Positions 15,772 through 23,540 of a stretch of 31,873 bases of DNA are shown in pieces; position 1 is the stretch's first letter; each line of letters opens with the position of its first letter. This DNA comes from an uncultured Ruminococcus sp. (GTDB taxonomy: Bacteria > Bacillota > Clostridia > Oscillospirales > Ruminococcaceae): positions 1 to 31,873 of the forward strand of contig CAMWOX010000004.1 in NCBI GenBank assembly GCA_947175975.1, written 5' to 3'. The notes below the pieces were generated by a model, which was not told the origin of the DNA, ran no database searches, and saw nothing but the letters and a program-made list of their open reading frames with translations. The position numbers and the translations under genes are program-made.

Positions 15772-18012
15772 ATGATGACAAGAAAGAAAATGCTTCCCAA
15801 AGCAAAACCCAAGCCAATGCTTGATGCCTGGTTTGAAAATGCCGGCATCACACAGGAAGAAGAAATCACAGATACACTCGAAAAAAATTATCTGCCCTAT
15901 GCCATGAGTGTCATTATCTCAAGAGCATTGCCCGAAATTGATGGTTTCAAGCCATCTCACAGGAAATTATTATATACCATGTATAAAATGGGATTATTAA
16001 ATTCCCAGAGAACCAAATCCGCCAATGTCGTTGGTCAGACCATGCGCCTGAATCCCCACGGCGATCAGGCAATCTATGAAACAATGGTCAGACTCACCAG
16101 AGCAAATGAATGCTTACTGCATCCCTATGTAGACTCCAAGGGCAATTTCGGTAAGCACTATTCCAGGGATATGGCTTTTGCCGCATCCCGTTACACGGAA
16201 GTCAAGCTTGCTCCTATCTGTGAAGCATTATTCAGCGAAATTGACAAAGAAACTGTCGATTTCATCCCCAATTATGATAATACCATGCTTGAACCTTCGC
16301 TTCTTCCGGCGACTTTTCCTTCCATTCTGGTCAATGCCAATATGGGTATTGCTGTTTCCATGGCAAGCAATATCTGCCCGTTTAATCTGGCAGAATTATG
16401 TGAAACCTGCATTGCATTGATCAAAAATCCGGAACATGATATCCTCTCCACGCTTAAAGGTCCGGACTTCCCATCTGGTGGTTATTTATTATATGATGAA
16501 ACAGAATTAAGAAAAGTCTACGATACGGGAAGAGGCAGCCTGAAACTCCGTGCCAAATGGAACTATGACAAAACTGCGGGCTGTATCGAAGTCACAGAAA
16601 TCCCCTATACAACAACGCTTGAAGCCATCAAGGATAAAATCACAGAATTGAGCAAAGCCGGAAAACTCCGGGAAGTCTCCTATGCCCGTGATGAAATTGA
16701 TGTAAACGGATTCCGGCTTGCAATTGATGTCAAACGCAATACAGATGTAGAAAAATTAATGCAGAAATTATTCCGTCTCACACCATTACAGGACAGTTTC
16801 GGCTGTAATTTCAATATTCTGATCGGGAATACCCCAAAAGTAATGGGAATCCGGGAAATCCTGACAGAATGGGTTGCATTCCGGCATGAATGCGTCAAAC
16901 GTCGTGTTGCATTCGATCTCCATAAGAAAAAAGACAAATTACATTTATTGCTGGGCTTACAGAAAATCCTGCTGGATCTCGACAAAGCCATCCAGATCAT
17001 CCGGGAAACTTCCAAAGAATCTCTTGTGATCCAGAATCTGATCACGGGATTTGATCTCGATGAAATCCAGGCTGAGTATGTCGCTGAAATCAAATTAAGA
17101 CATCTCAATCGGGAATATATTCTGAATAAACTTCAGGATATTGAAAGCCTGAAATCTGATATTTCCGATATGGAAGACATTCTTGCCAATCCTTTCAGAA
17201 TCCAGAAAATTATCATCAAAGAACTCAAAGAAACTTCGAAAAAATACGGTCAGCCACGGAAAACAGCATTCTATACGCTCACAGATGCGGATGAACTTTC
17301 TCCGGAAGAAGATACACCGGATTATCCCGTTCATTTCTTTCTCACAAAAGAGGGCTATTTCAAGAAGATCACGCCGTTATCTCTCCGGATGGGCGGTGAA
17401 CAGAAACTAAAAGAGAATGATGCAATTATCTATCAATCCGAAGGCATGAACAAAACGGAATTGCTATTCTTCACCAACAAAGCACAGGTCTACAAGATCC
17501 GTGCCAGTGCGTTTGATGACTGCAAAGCCAGTCTGCTTGGTGATTATATCCCGGTGAAACTTGGCTTTGAGGAAGAAGAAAAAATCATTGGCGTGATTGC
17601 GACCTCTGATTATTCCGGTAAATTGTTATTTATCTTTGAGAATGGCAGAATTTCCAAGATTCCATTATCTTCTTACATGACCAAAACCAACCGGAAAAAA
17701 TTAACAGCTGCTTTCTGTGACAAATCTCCTGTTCTGAATATGCTCTATCTCCCAGAAGATACAAATATTCTGATCCGTTCCAATGCAGAAAAAGCCATCC
17801 TGATTCATACAGAATTGATCTCCGAAAAAGCAACCCGAAGTTCCCAGGGTGTTCAAGTCATGACACTTAAGTCTAGACAGAAAATACTTTCAGCGGAAAT
17901 CCCTGCGCCGGAGCAATTAAATCATCTTTTGCATTATCGTGTGCAGACAATTCCCGCTATTGGCAGATCAGCCAAAAACCTGGAAGATGCAAATCAGATT
18001 TCGCTGATTTGA
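15772..18012 (+). CDS. parC: Type IIA topoisomerase A subunit (ParC/GyrA family)
   Basis: A 746-residue DNA breakage-rejoining subunit. The N-terminus shows YAMSVIISRALPEIDGFKPS and then HRKLLYTMYKMG. Catalytic Tyr141 follows Arg140 in AFAASRYTEVKLAPI. The tower and coiled-coil region spans about 330-490, and a C-terminal pinwheel domain about 500-746. The canonical GyrA box (QRRGGKG) is not visible in the C-terminal domain, which favours ParC/topoisomerase IV over gyrase. The quinolone-determining helix reads NPHGDQAIYETMV, with Gln99 and Glu103 where E. coli GyrA has Ser83 and Asp87. The B subunit (ParE) is not adjacent; the upstream gene points the other way. ATG codons at 15772 and 15775 both follow AAAGGG; the second has better spacing. 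Confidence 0.88.
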   Translation: MMTRKKMLPKAKPKPMLDAWFENAGITQEEEITDTLEKNYLPYAMSVIISRALPEIDGFKPSHRKLLYTMYKMGLLNSQRTKSANVVGQTMRLNPHGDQAIYETMVRLTRANECLLHPYVDSKGNFGKHYSRDMAFAASRYTEVKLAPICEALFSEIDKETVDFIPNYDNTMLEPSLLPATFPSILVNANMGIAVSMASNICPFNLAELCETCIALIKNPEHDILSTLKGPDFPSGGYLLYDETELRKVYDTGRGSLKLRAKWNYDKTAGCIEVTEIPYTTTLEAIKDKITELSKAGKLREVSYARDEIDVNGFRLAIDVKRNTDVEKLMQKLFRLTPLQDSFGCNFNILIGNTPKVMGIREILTEWVAFRHECVKRRVAFDLHKKKDKLHLLLGLQKILLDLDKAIQIIRETSKESLVIQNLITGFDLDEIQAEYVAEIKLRHLNREYILNKLQDIESLKSDISDMEDILANPFRIQKIIIKELKETSKKYGQPRKTAFYTLTDADELSPEEDTPDYPVHFFLTKEGYFKKITPLSLRMGGEQKLKENDAIIYQSEGMNKTELLFFTNKAQVYKIRASAFDDCKASLLGDYIPVKLGFEEEEKIIGVIATSDYSGKLLFIFENGRISKIPLSSYMTKTNRKKLTAAFCDKSPVLNMLYLPEDTNILIRSNAEKAILIHTELISEKATRSSQGVQVMTLKSRQKILSAEIPAPEQLNHLLHYRVQTIPAIGRSAKNLEDANQISLI

Positions 18013-18029
18013 ATTTATTTAAAAAAAAA

Positions 18030-18070
18030 CGCCTGTTTCCGGGATTCTGAGAATCCCGAAGAAACAGGCG
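18030..18070. terminator. Strong bidirectional terminator between parC and the ABC operon
   Basis: An outer 10-bp stem (CGCCTGTTTC/GAAACAGGCG) plus an inner 7-bp stem (GGGATTC/GAATCCC) with a TGA loop. It is flanked by A-rich and T-rich runs on both sides and stops both parC and the convergent permease operon. Confidence 0.93.
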
Positions 18071-18125
18071 AAAATTTTTGAATATTCTGCAAATTTCCGG
18101 AAATAATTATACTAGAAAATGATAA

Positions 18126-19055
18126 TTATTCCTTAACACCACCAAGTGCAACACCTGCGATGATGAACTTGGACAGTGCGACATACACAACTACGATCGG
18201 AACGATAGAAAGTGCAATACACAGGTAGTTTACACCATAGTTGACGTCCTTGTCGAACTGGAGTACTTTGGAAACCATGATCGGCACAGTCATCATCTTG
18301 TCGTTTTTCAGGATCATATTCTGTGTATAGTAGTTGTTCCAGTTCTGTACAAATGCAAAGATTGCCTGTACAGCCATAGCCGGCTTCATCAGAGGCAGTG
18401 CAACAGACATAAATGTCCGGAACTCACTGCATCCGTCAATTCTCGCAGCTTCTACGATAGAAAGCGGGAATGTAGATTTCAGTGAAGAATGCATGAAGAA
18501 GATAACTGCCGGTGCGGCAATTGCCGGAATGATCAACGGAATGAAATTGTTAATCAAATTCAGGGAGTACATGAATCTTACAAAACCTGCGGAAGATACC
18601 TGTACCGGAATCATCATAACACCGATAATAAATGTGTAAGCCGGACCTTTTAATTTGAAATCATAAACAACCAGACCATAAGCTGTCAGTGCAGAGAAGA
18701 ATACTGTCAGAAGAGTGGTACATCCTGCAATGATCAAGCTGTTCAGGTAACCACGACCGATGTTGAACACACTGGAATACTGACGGGCAACTCGTCTGAG
18801 TGCCTTTCCGGCATCTTCTGCAATGTCGTTTGTCAGGATTTTCATGTTCTCGCCTAATGCACCGCCAAAAAACAGCTGAGACGGATTTTCGGCAAGCTCT
18901 GTATGTGTATGTGTTGCGTTTACAATCAAAATGTAGATCGGCACAAGACAAATCAGTGTCAGCAAGATACAAACAACCAGAATGATAGTGGACTTGATCA
19001 TAATCTGCTTGTGGTAATTGTCTTTTTGTGCGCCATACTGCTGTTTCATGCTCAT
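18126..19055 (-). CDS. Carbohydrate ABC transporter permease (MalG type)
   Basis: A 309-residue inner-membrane permease with about six membrane segments. The EAA loop that docks the ATPase reads EAARIDGCSEFRTFMSVALP (about residues 213-232), a MalG/LacG-family signature. It overlaps the upstream permease gene by four bases (ATGA), and GGAGGA lies eight bases before its start, inside that gene. It forms the channel of a sugar importer with the MalF-type protein and takes substrate from the binding lipoprotein encoded upstream. No ATPase gene is present; such systems in Firmicutes usually borrow a shared MsmX/MsiK-type ATPase encoded elsewhere. The substrate cannot be read from sequence alone. 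Confidence 0.93.
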   Translation of the reverse strand: MSMKQQYGAQKDNYHKQIMIKSTIILVVCILLTLICLVPIYILIVNATHTHTELAENPSQLFFGGALGENMKILTNDIAEDAGKALRRVARQYSSVFNIGRGYLNSLIIAGCTTLLTVFFSALTAYGLVVYDFKLKGPAYTFIIGVMMIPVQVSSAGFVRFMYSLNLINNFIPLIIPAIAAPAVIFFMHSSLKSTFPLSIVEAARIDGCSEFRTFMSVALPLMKPAMAVQAIFAFVQNWNNYYTQNMILKNDKMMTVPIMVSKVLQFDKDVNYGVNYLCIALSIVPIVVVYVALSKFIIAGVALGGVKE

Positions 19056-20080
19056 ATGGTAAGTCCTCCTCCCTGCTTTGCTCTTGCTTTCTGCTGCTTT
19101 TCAGCCATCTTGCGCTGTTTCTTCTTCGCAATTGCATCTTTGTCACGGTTCATGTAGAACGTGATAGATCCAAGAATTGCGGTGATGGCAAAGATGATAA
19201 TGGAAGCAGCACCTGCATAACCATAGTTTGCCTGTTCTACAGTACCCTTGTTGAAGTTGAAGTAGATATAAACTGCAACTGTTTCCAGGCTTCTGGAGAA
19301 GTTAGAACCATTGTGATACAGATAAGGCAGGTCGAACATCTGGAGACCACCGATCATGGAAGTAACGAGTGTATATACCATGATGGGCTGGAGCAGAGGA
19401 AGTGTAATGTTGAAGAACTGCTGTGAAGAATTTGCACCGTCAATATCAGCAGCTTCAAACAGGGACGGACTGATACCCATGATACCGGACATCAGCATGA
19501 TCATGGTATTACCAAACCACAGCCATGTCTGAATAAACATAACCATGCCCTTGGAAATCACAGGATCGGTAACGAAGTGAATCGGATTTGCCATGCCTGC
19601 ATTCATCAGCAAGGAGTTGACAAAATAATACTGAGAATCGCCGAACAGATTGACATACAAAGCAGCGACGGACGCAGCTGTGATAATATTCGGCATGTAC
19701 ATAACGACTTTGAAGAAACCTTTGCCAGGCAGTTTTACTTTAGCATCGGTAAACCAAACGGCCAACAGAAGAGAAAGAAGAATCTGCGGAACGAAGTTAC
19801 CGAACCAAAGAATGAATGTGTTGCCAAGTGCCTGCAAAAATTCTGCTTTGGTTGCAGCAGCACCGGCAGCCATGCCCTGCCCGAACAGGATCGTCGTATA
19901 GTTGTCAAGACCAACAAAAGCAGCATTATTACTCTGGTTGCCCTTGAACGAAAGAATAAACGTGTAAATCAATGGCCAAATCTGGAAAAAGCAATACACA
20001 AGGAAAAAAGGTGCAATAAACATATATCCGTATTTGGCGTAAGAAATGGATTTAATTCGGCTTTGCGCAGCTGATGCCAT
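19052..20080 (-). CDS. Carbohydrate ABC transporter permease (MalF type)
   Basis: A 342-residue permease with an N-terminal membrane helix (about 18-40) and five or more further segments. The EAA motif reads EAADIDGANSSQQFFNITLP (about residues 211-230), the ATPase docking loop of MalF-like subunits. The C-terminus is basic (NRDKDAIAKKKQRKMAEKQQKARAK, given here only as its first part NRDKDAIAKKK). It sits between the solute-binding protein and the MalG-type permease in one operon. The 114-base gap to the binding-protein gene holds a stem-loop that probably makes binding protein more abundant than permease. Confidence 0.93.
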   Translation of the reverse strand: MASAAQSRIKSISYAKYGYMFIAPFFLVYCFFQIWPLIYTFILSFKGNQSNNAAFVGLDNYTTILFGQGMAAGAAATKAEFLQALGNTFILWFGNFVPQILLSLLLAVWFTDAKVKLPGKGFFKVVMYMPNIITAASVAALYVNLFGDSQYYFVNSLLMNAGMANPIHFVTDPVISKGMVMFIQTWLWFGNTMIMLMSGIMGISPSLFEAADIDGANSSQQFFNITLPLLQPIMVYTLVTSMIGGLQMFDLPYLYHNGSNFSRSLETVAVYIYFNFNKGTVEQANYGYAGAASIIIFAITAILGSITFYMNRDKDAIAKKKQRKMAEKQQKARAKQGGGLTI

Positions 20081-20116
20081 TACTTTTCACCCTCTCGAAA
20101 GAATATACAACACGTT

Positions 20117-20147
20117 GCCTATGAGGGCACAATGATCCCTCACAGGC
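20117..20147 (-). promoter_or_regulatory. Stem-loop between solute-binding protein and permease genes
   Basis: GCCTATGAGGG and CCCTCACAGGC form an 11-bp stem with one mismatch and a 9-nt loop. No U tract follows, so it is not a full terminator. Such structures downstream of binding-protein genes protect the 3' end of the upstream mRNA and lower permease expression; that role is inferred here. Confidence 0.6.
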
Positions 20148-20194
20148 TACGTATGCATTTTTTAGATTTAATTATAATTTCATTTGGAATGAAA

Positions 20195-21658
20195 TTATGC
20201 GTTCAGGTCTGTGTTGTCAGCCAGTGCCTGGTCTGTGAACTTCTGGAGAATTGTGTCAGCATCTTCGCTGATATTGTCTTTCAGAGTATTCAGCAGAGTA
20301 TCTTTCAGGTTCTGGTCATACTTGGAAATAGAATCGCTCATCTTGATGCCTTCAGCAACGCCAGCGAGTACTGCGAACTGATCCTGACCGCCGAGAGACG
20401 GGTTGGAGTTAGAACCATCAGCAATGATCTTGTTCATAGCAACCTTGTTGTTTGCGAAGTCGCCGGAGTACAGAGCATATTCTTCCATTGTATCAGCATT
20501 GCATGTGAATGTTCTGATGAAGTTTGCAGCTTCTGTTGCTGTGTTGCAGTTCGGAGATACGCAGAGCCAAGAACCGCCCCAGAAGTATTCCTGCGGACCC
20601 TGAATGAGTCTCCAGTTACCTTCTGTACCGCAGTTTGTATCGAGCTGTGCGCCCTCACCGAGGCACCATGTAGAGAAGAAGTAACCCAGTGTCTTGCCGT
20701 CTTTACCGTAGTTCTCCCACTCAGTACTCCACTGCTCAACAGAAGGATCAATATAGCCACCGTCAACGTATTCTTTTGCCATTGCAACGAAGTCAGAAGC
20801 GATGCCTGTGTTGATCGTTGTGCCGTCAACCCATGCTGCATTCTGTGCTGTAGAGAATGCCTGCCACAGACCACCGAGGGAAACTGTCATCGTTACAGCA
20901 CCGTCAGAAGCTGTCTTGAGTTCTTCAGCAGTTGCCTTGAAGTTATCCCAGTTGGAAACCTTTTTCTGCATGTCATCTTCGGATGTCACACCGAGATACT
21001 GTTCAGCGAGTGTTGCATTGTAAGCCCAGCCGCCTGCTGCTGCCTGCCAGGATGCTGCCTTCAAAACACCATTGTTGTCTGTACCGATTTCAACTGTGTA
21101 CTGATAAGCATCTGCATAATCAGCTGTAGAAATGCCAAGCTGTTCCATCGGAGCAGACATGCTGTCATCATTGATATAGTTCAGAATCCAGCCTGCTTCT
21201 GCAACGAACAGGTCAACGTCATCACCGCTGTTGAGGTAGTTTGCATACTGTGTAGAAGCCTCAGTACCGTTACCGCCGCAGTTCTGATATTTTACTTCAG
21301 AAGCCTGCACAGGTGTGTAGATATCAAACATGTTGTTCAGGTCTGTATCAGTCCAGCAAACAATTGTCAAAACATCATCTGTGTCCGGGAGAGAGATTTC
21401 GCCACCTACTGCTGCCGGAGCATCTGCATCTGCATCTGCATCTGCGTCTGCATCTGCGTCTGCGTTAGCGTCAGCATCTGCATTAGCGTCAGCATCTGCG
21501 TCAGCATCACCTGCATTTGCATCATCTGCTACACTGCTGTTGTTGTTCTCTGCCGGTGATGCATTAGAATCTTCTTTCTTGTCACCGCAAGCCACGAATG
21601 CTGTAGAAGTTACTGCGAGAGTAGCCAGCAAAGCCAGTGTTCTTTTTAATTTGCTCAT
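20195..21658 (-). CDS. Sugar-binding lipoprotein of ABC transporter, with Ala-Asp repeat linker
   Basis: A 487-residue extracellular solute-binding protein (family 1 type). The signal peptide ends in AFVACG (lipidated Cys24), followed by a Ser/Asn/Asp linker and a striking (Ala-Asp)n stretch (residues about 51-81), then the two-lobed binding domain. Visible landmarks are LTIVCWTDTDLNNMF near its start, and YFFSTWCLGEGAQ and GPQEYFWGGSWLCVS in the second half. The start at 21658 (MSKLKRTL) has AAGGAGG nine bases upstream; the longer reading frame to 21781 lacks a signal peptide and a ribosome site. It is the substrate-capture part of the importer encoded by the two permease genes downstream and lies behind the LacI-type regulator. 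Substrate unknown. Confidence 0.93.
   Translation of the reverse strand: MSKLKRTLALLATLAVTSTAFVACGDKKEDSNASPAENNNSSVADDANAGDADADADANADADANADADADADADADADAPAAVGGEISLPDTDDVLTIVCWTDTDLNNMFDIYTPVQASEVKYQNCGGNGTEASTQYANYLNSGDDVDLFVAEAGWILNYINDDSMSAPMEQLGISTADYADAYQYTVEIGTDNNGVLKAASWQAAAGGWAYNATLAEQYLGVTSEDDMQKKVSNWDNFKATAEELKTASDGAVTMTVSLGGLWQAFSTAQNAAWVDGTTINTGIASDFVAMAKEYVDGGYIDPSVEQWSTEWENYGKDGKTLGYFFSTWCLGEGAQLDTNCGTEGNWRLIQGPQEYFWGGSWLCVSPNCNTATEAANFIRTFTCNADTMEEYALYSGDFANNKVAMNKIIADGSNSNPSLGGQDQFAVLAGVAEGIKMSDSISKYDQNLKDTLLNTLKDNISEDADTILQKFTDQALADNTDLNA
21420..21509 (-). repeat. Hexanucleotide tandem repeat encoding Ala-Asp
   Basis: About fifteen units of GCAGAT and variants (plus strand ATCTGC, GTCAGC, GTTAGC) within the binding-protein gene. 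The unit is a multiple of three, so slippage would change linker length without breaking the frame. The linker is strongly acidic and lies between the lipid anchor and the binding domain. Confidence 0.92.
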
Positions 21659-21673
21659 TGGTATTTTCCTCCT

Positions 21674-21713
21674 TAAGATATATCTTATGCTATTCCCCTG
21701 TGAAACAGCATAA
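21674..21713. promoter_or_regulatory. Two overlapping palindromes before the solute-binding protein gene
   Basis: TAAGATATATCTTA (21674-21687) is a perfect 14-bp palindrome ending one base before the AAGGAGG of the binding-protein gene. It overlaps a second inverted repeat, TTATGCT (21685-21691) with AGCATAA (21707-21713). Possible roles are operator for the neighbouring LacI-type protein, or a 5' hairpin. A weak promoter (TTGTTA, 18 bp, TAGCAT on the minus strand) overlaps it. Confidence 0.45.
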
Positions 21714-21729
21714 CAACGGGATGAGTGCC

Positions 21730-22749
21730 TCAGCCTTTCAGCTGTGCAACGGTTTCGCCTGCAAGCAGAAGACTGGGACAATAAACTGTCTGTGCTTCTG
21801 GCAGGATCTGCTCTTTCCGGAGCAGTTTCAGCATCAGTTCTGCCGCTTTGCGTCCCATTGTATCTACATCCTGCTGAATAGTGGTCAGACTCGGTCTTAA
21901 CATCTGTAAGGTCGGGTCACCGTCATAACCGATCACGGAAATGTCTCTTCCAGGTTCAAGATGCTGGTCTGCGATTGCTCCCATACCTGCAATCGCACAA
22001 ATGTCATCCGGATATAAAATACAAGTTGGTCTGTGTTCGCAATTTGTCAGGAGTTCCTGCGTGAGCTGATAGGCAAGCTCAGTATGCAGATATTTTCCTT
22101 GTCGGAGAAACTGATTTCTGACTTCACAATGATGAGCCGCCATGGTATCCCGGAAAGTATTCTTTCTGATTTCCGTTACCTGGGCATCTTCACCATAAAT
22201 ATAAGCAATCTCTTTATGCCCTCTGCTGAGTGCATATTCTACGGCACGGCGCATACCATCCTGGTTGTCTGATACAACCGTATAACTATTATCAGCAATA
22301 TAATCAATCGAAACGACAGGGAGCTTACTTTCGAGCAGCATTCTGACTCCGGGGGTGTAGAAATCTACACAGGCGGCAAGAACGCCGTCAACATTCCGGT
22401 ACATGCAATGCTCATAGTAAGAATATGTCTGTTCGCCGATCTGATTACTAATAAAAGTCAGATCATAGCCGTTACGCTCCATAAAAACTTTAAAGCTATC
22501 AAGAATTGATGCAAAATAGCGGTGTTTGAGTCCGCTTTGTGCCTTGTCCACCATCAGAACGCCGATGTTATAAGTTTTCTTTGTCTTCAGAGCTCTCGCC
22601 ATCGCATTCGGCAGATAACCTAACTGCTTTGCTACCTCCTGCACACGTTCTTTTGTCGCCGGATTGACATCATCACGGTTATTCAGAGCCTTGCTGACAG
22701 TAGCAGTCGAAACGCCACAAGCCTCTGCAATATCTTTCATTAAAACCAC
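21730..22749 (-). CDS. LacI-family transcriptional regulator
   Basis: A 339-residue repressor-type protein. The N-terminal helix-turn-helix reads MKDIAEACGVSTATVSKALN, followed by the hinge helix LGYLPNAMARALKTKK. The periplasmic-binding-like sensor domain (about 60-339) contains IGVLMVDKAQSG, PVVSIDYIADNSYTVVSDN and the C-terminal ISVIGYDGDP. The start is GTG with AGGTG five bases before; an ATG nine bases further on has too long a spacing. It probably senses the sugar imported by the downstream ABC system, 71 bases away on the same strand, and controls that operon. It has its own promoter and a candidate operator at the transcription start. Confidence 0.92.
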   Translation of the reverse strand: MVLMKDIAEACGVSTATVSKALNNRDDVNPATKERVQEVAKQLGYLPNAMARALKTKKTYNIGVLMVDKAQSGLKHRYFASILDSFKVFMERNGYDLTFISNQIGEQTYSYYEHCMYRNVDGVLAACVDFYTPGVRMLLESKLPVVSIDYIADNSYTVVSDNQDGMRRAVEYALSRGHKEIAYIYGEDAQVTEIRKNTFRDTMAAHHCEVRNQFLRQGKYLHTELAYQLTQELLTNCEHRPTCILYPDDICAIAGMGAIADQHLEPGRDISVIGYDGDPTLQMLRPSLTTIQQDVDTMGRKAAELMLKLLRKEQILPEAQTVYCPSLLLAGETVAQLKG

Positions 22750-22787
22750 TGTTGCACCTACACTTCAAAAATTCAAGCTTTCGCCGT

Positions 22788-22810
22788 AGCAAGTAACAAG
22801 ATTGCTTGCT
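22788..22810. promoter_or_regulatory. Inverted repeat at the lacI-type gene's transcription start
   Basis: AGCAAGTAA and TTGCTTGCT (9-bp arms, one mismatch, 5-bp centre) lie exactly at the expected start of transcription from the promoter at 22817-22845. Position and symmetry fit an autoregulatory operator; the centre lacks the CG common in LacI operators. Confidence 0.4.
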
Positions 22811-22816
22811 GTAATT

Positions 22817-22845
22817 AATATACACCAAATAGCGCAGAATGTCAA
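22817..22845 (-). promoter_or_regulatory. Promoter of the LacI-type regulator gene
   Basis: On the minus strand: -35 TTGACA, 17-bp spacer, -10 TATATT. The rest of 22846-23085 holds no gene. A perfect 8-bp inverted repeat TTCAACAG/CTGTTGAA with a 27-bp centre (23021-23063) is the only other structure noted there. Confidence 0.82.
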
Positions 22846-23085
22846 TGCAAAAAACCATTCTTTCATTTTTTTTGAACATCTTGCACAAAAAAATCATCTA
22901 TTTTTTATGCAGAATGACTTAAAAAATGTCTGAAATTTTAAATTATTACAAAACGGTAACTACAATATTTTTCTACGTTTTCCACGCAGAGACTGTGTTT
23001 TTCTACTGAAACTGACTCGCTTCAACAGAGCTTTTATTCAAACTGCACAAATATGCTGTTGAAATAAAAAAACTGAAATTTACTC

Positions 23086-23114
23086 TTGCAATTTGTGAAA
23101 AACTGTGTTATAAT
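23086..23114 (+). promoter_or_regulatory. Promoter of tRNA-Arg
   Basis: -35 TTGCAA, 17-bp spacer, -10 TATAAT with extended TGT, ending 16 bases before the tRNA 5' end. Confidence 0.82.
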
Positions 23115-23130
23115 AATATTATATTCTTGT

Positions 23131-23204
23131 GTTTCCGTAGCTCAGCTGGATAGAGCGACCGCCTCCTAAGCGGTAGGTCGGGTGTTCGAATCACCTCGGG
23201 AACG
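23131..23204 (+). tRNA. tRNA-Arg (anticodon CCU)
   Basis: A 74-nt cloverleaf. The acceptor stem pairs GTTTCCG with CGGGAAC (one G-U). The D arm contains AGCTCAGCTGGATAGAGC. The anticodon stem ACCGC/GCGGT encloses CTCCTAA, giving anticodon CCT, which reads AGG. The T arm holds GTTCGAATC. The 3' CCA is not encoded. It is a single-tRNA unit with its own promoter and terminator. Confidence 0.95.
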
Positions 23205-23223
23205 CTTTATCTTTTGATGAGTT

Positions 23224-23256
23224 CTCTGCATGGAGTACCATGCAGGGGATTTTTTT
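23224..23256 (+). terminator. Terminator of tRNA-Arg
   Basis: CTCTGCATGG and CCATGCAGGG form a 10-bp stem (one G-U) with an AGTA loop, followed by a run of seven T. It starts 20 bases past the tRNA. Confidence 0.92.
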
Positions 23257-23347
23257 GCATCTGACTCTGGTGTATAGAAAAACATCACACTCCTTTCCGG
23301 CACTGTTGTTATTCCAGATAACATAATCCTATTACCCGTCATTGGAT

Positions 23348-23376
23348 ATTATAACATATTTTTCTCATAAAGTCAA
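23348..23376 (-). promoter_or_regulatory. Orphan promoter facing the tRNA gene
   Basis: On the minus strand: -35 TTGACT, 17-bp spacer, -10 TATAAT with extended TGT, as good as any promoter in the window. No recognisable gene lies downstream before the tRNA. The transcript, from about 23341 leftwards, would be antisense to the tRNA terminator and tRNA-Arg. Bases 23377-23480 show nothing else. Confidence 0.6.
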
Positions 23377-23481
23377 CTAGTAATTTGTAAAAAATCATCA
23401 AAAAGGACAAAAAAATTCTCAAAGCCGTGGTATTCCTGTACAATCTGTCTGATAGAAAACATTGCTGAAAATAATCAATGA

Positions 23482-23520
23482 TGCCGTAATATTTATGACA
23501 AAATCGTAAATATTACGGCA
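23482..23520. terminator. Long hairpin downstream of gltD
   Basis: TGCCGTAATATTTA and TAAATATTACGGCA form a perfect 14-bp stem with an 11-nt loop, 20 bases past the gltD stop. The U-rich side is on the plus strand, so for gltD it would terminate imperfectly; an mRNA 3' stabiliser is the alternative. Confidence 0.6.
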
Positions 23521-23540
23521 TTTCTATTTTTATATTCTAT

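Noticed and set aside
20132..21559. 475-codon open frame on the plus strand opposite the solute-binding protein gene
   Set aside because: Its translation is a Cys/Val/Ile-rich low-complexity shadow of the real gene's codon pattern, with no domain, signal or ribosome site.
23021..23063. Inverted repeat TTCAACAG/CTGTTGAA upstream of the tRNA promoter
   Set aside because: The 27-bp centre and lack of a linked gene give no support for an operator or terminator; noted only as structure.
23166..23285. 39-codon minus-strand frame with an AGGAG site, downstream of the orphan promoter
   Set aside because: Its second half is simply the antisense of tRNA-Arg (ending GDSNTRPTA, a well-known false translation); only the promoter is kept as a finding.
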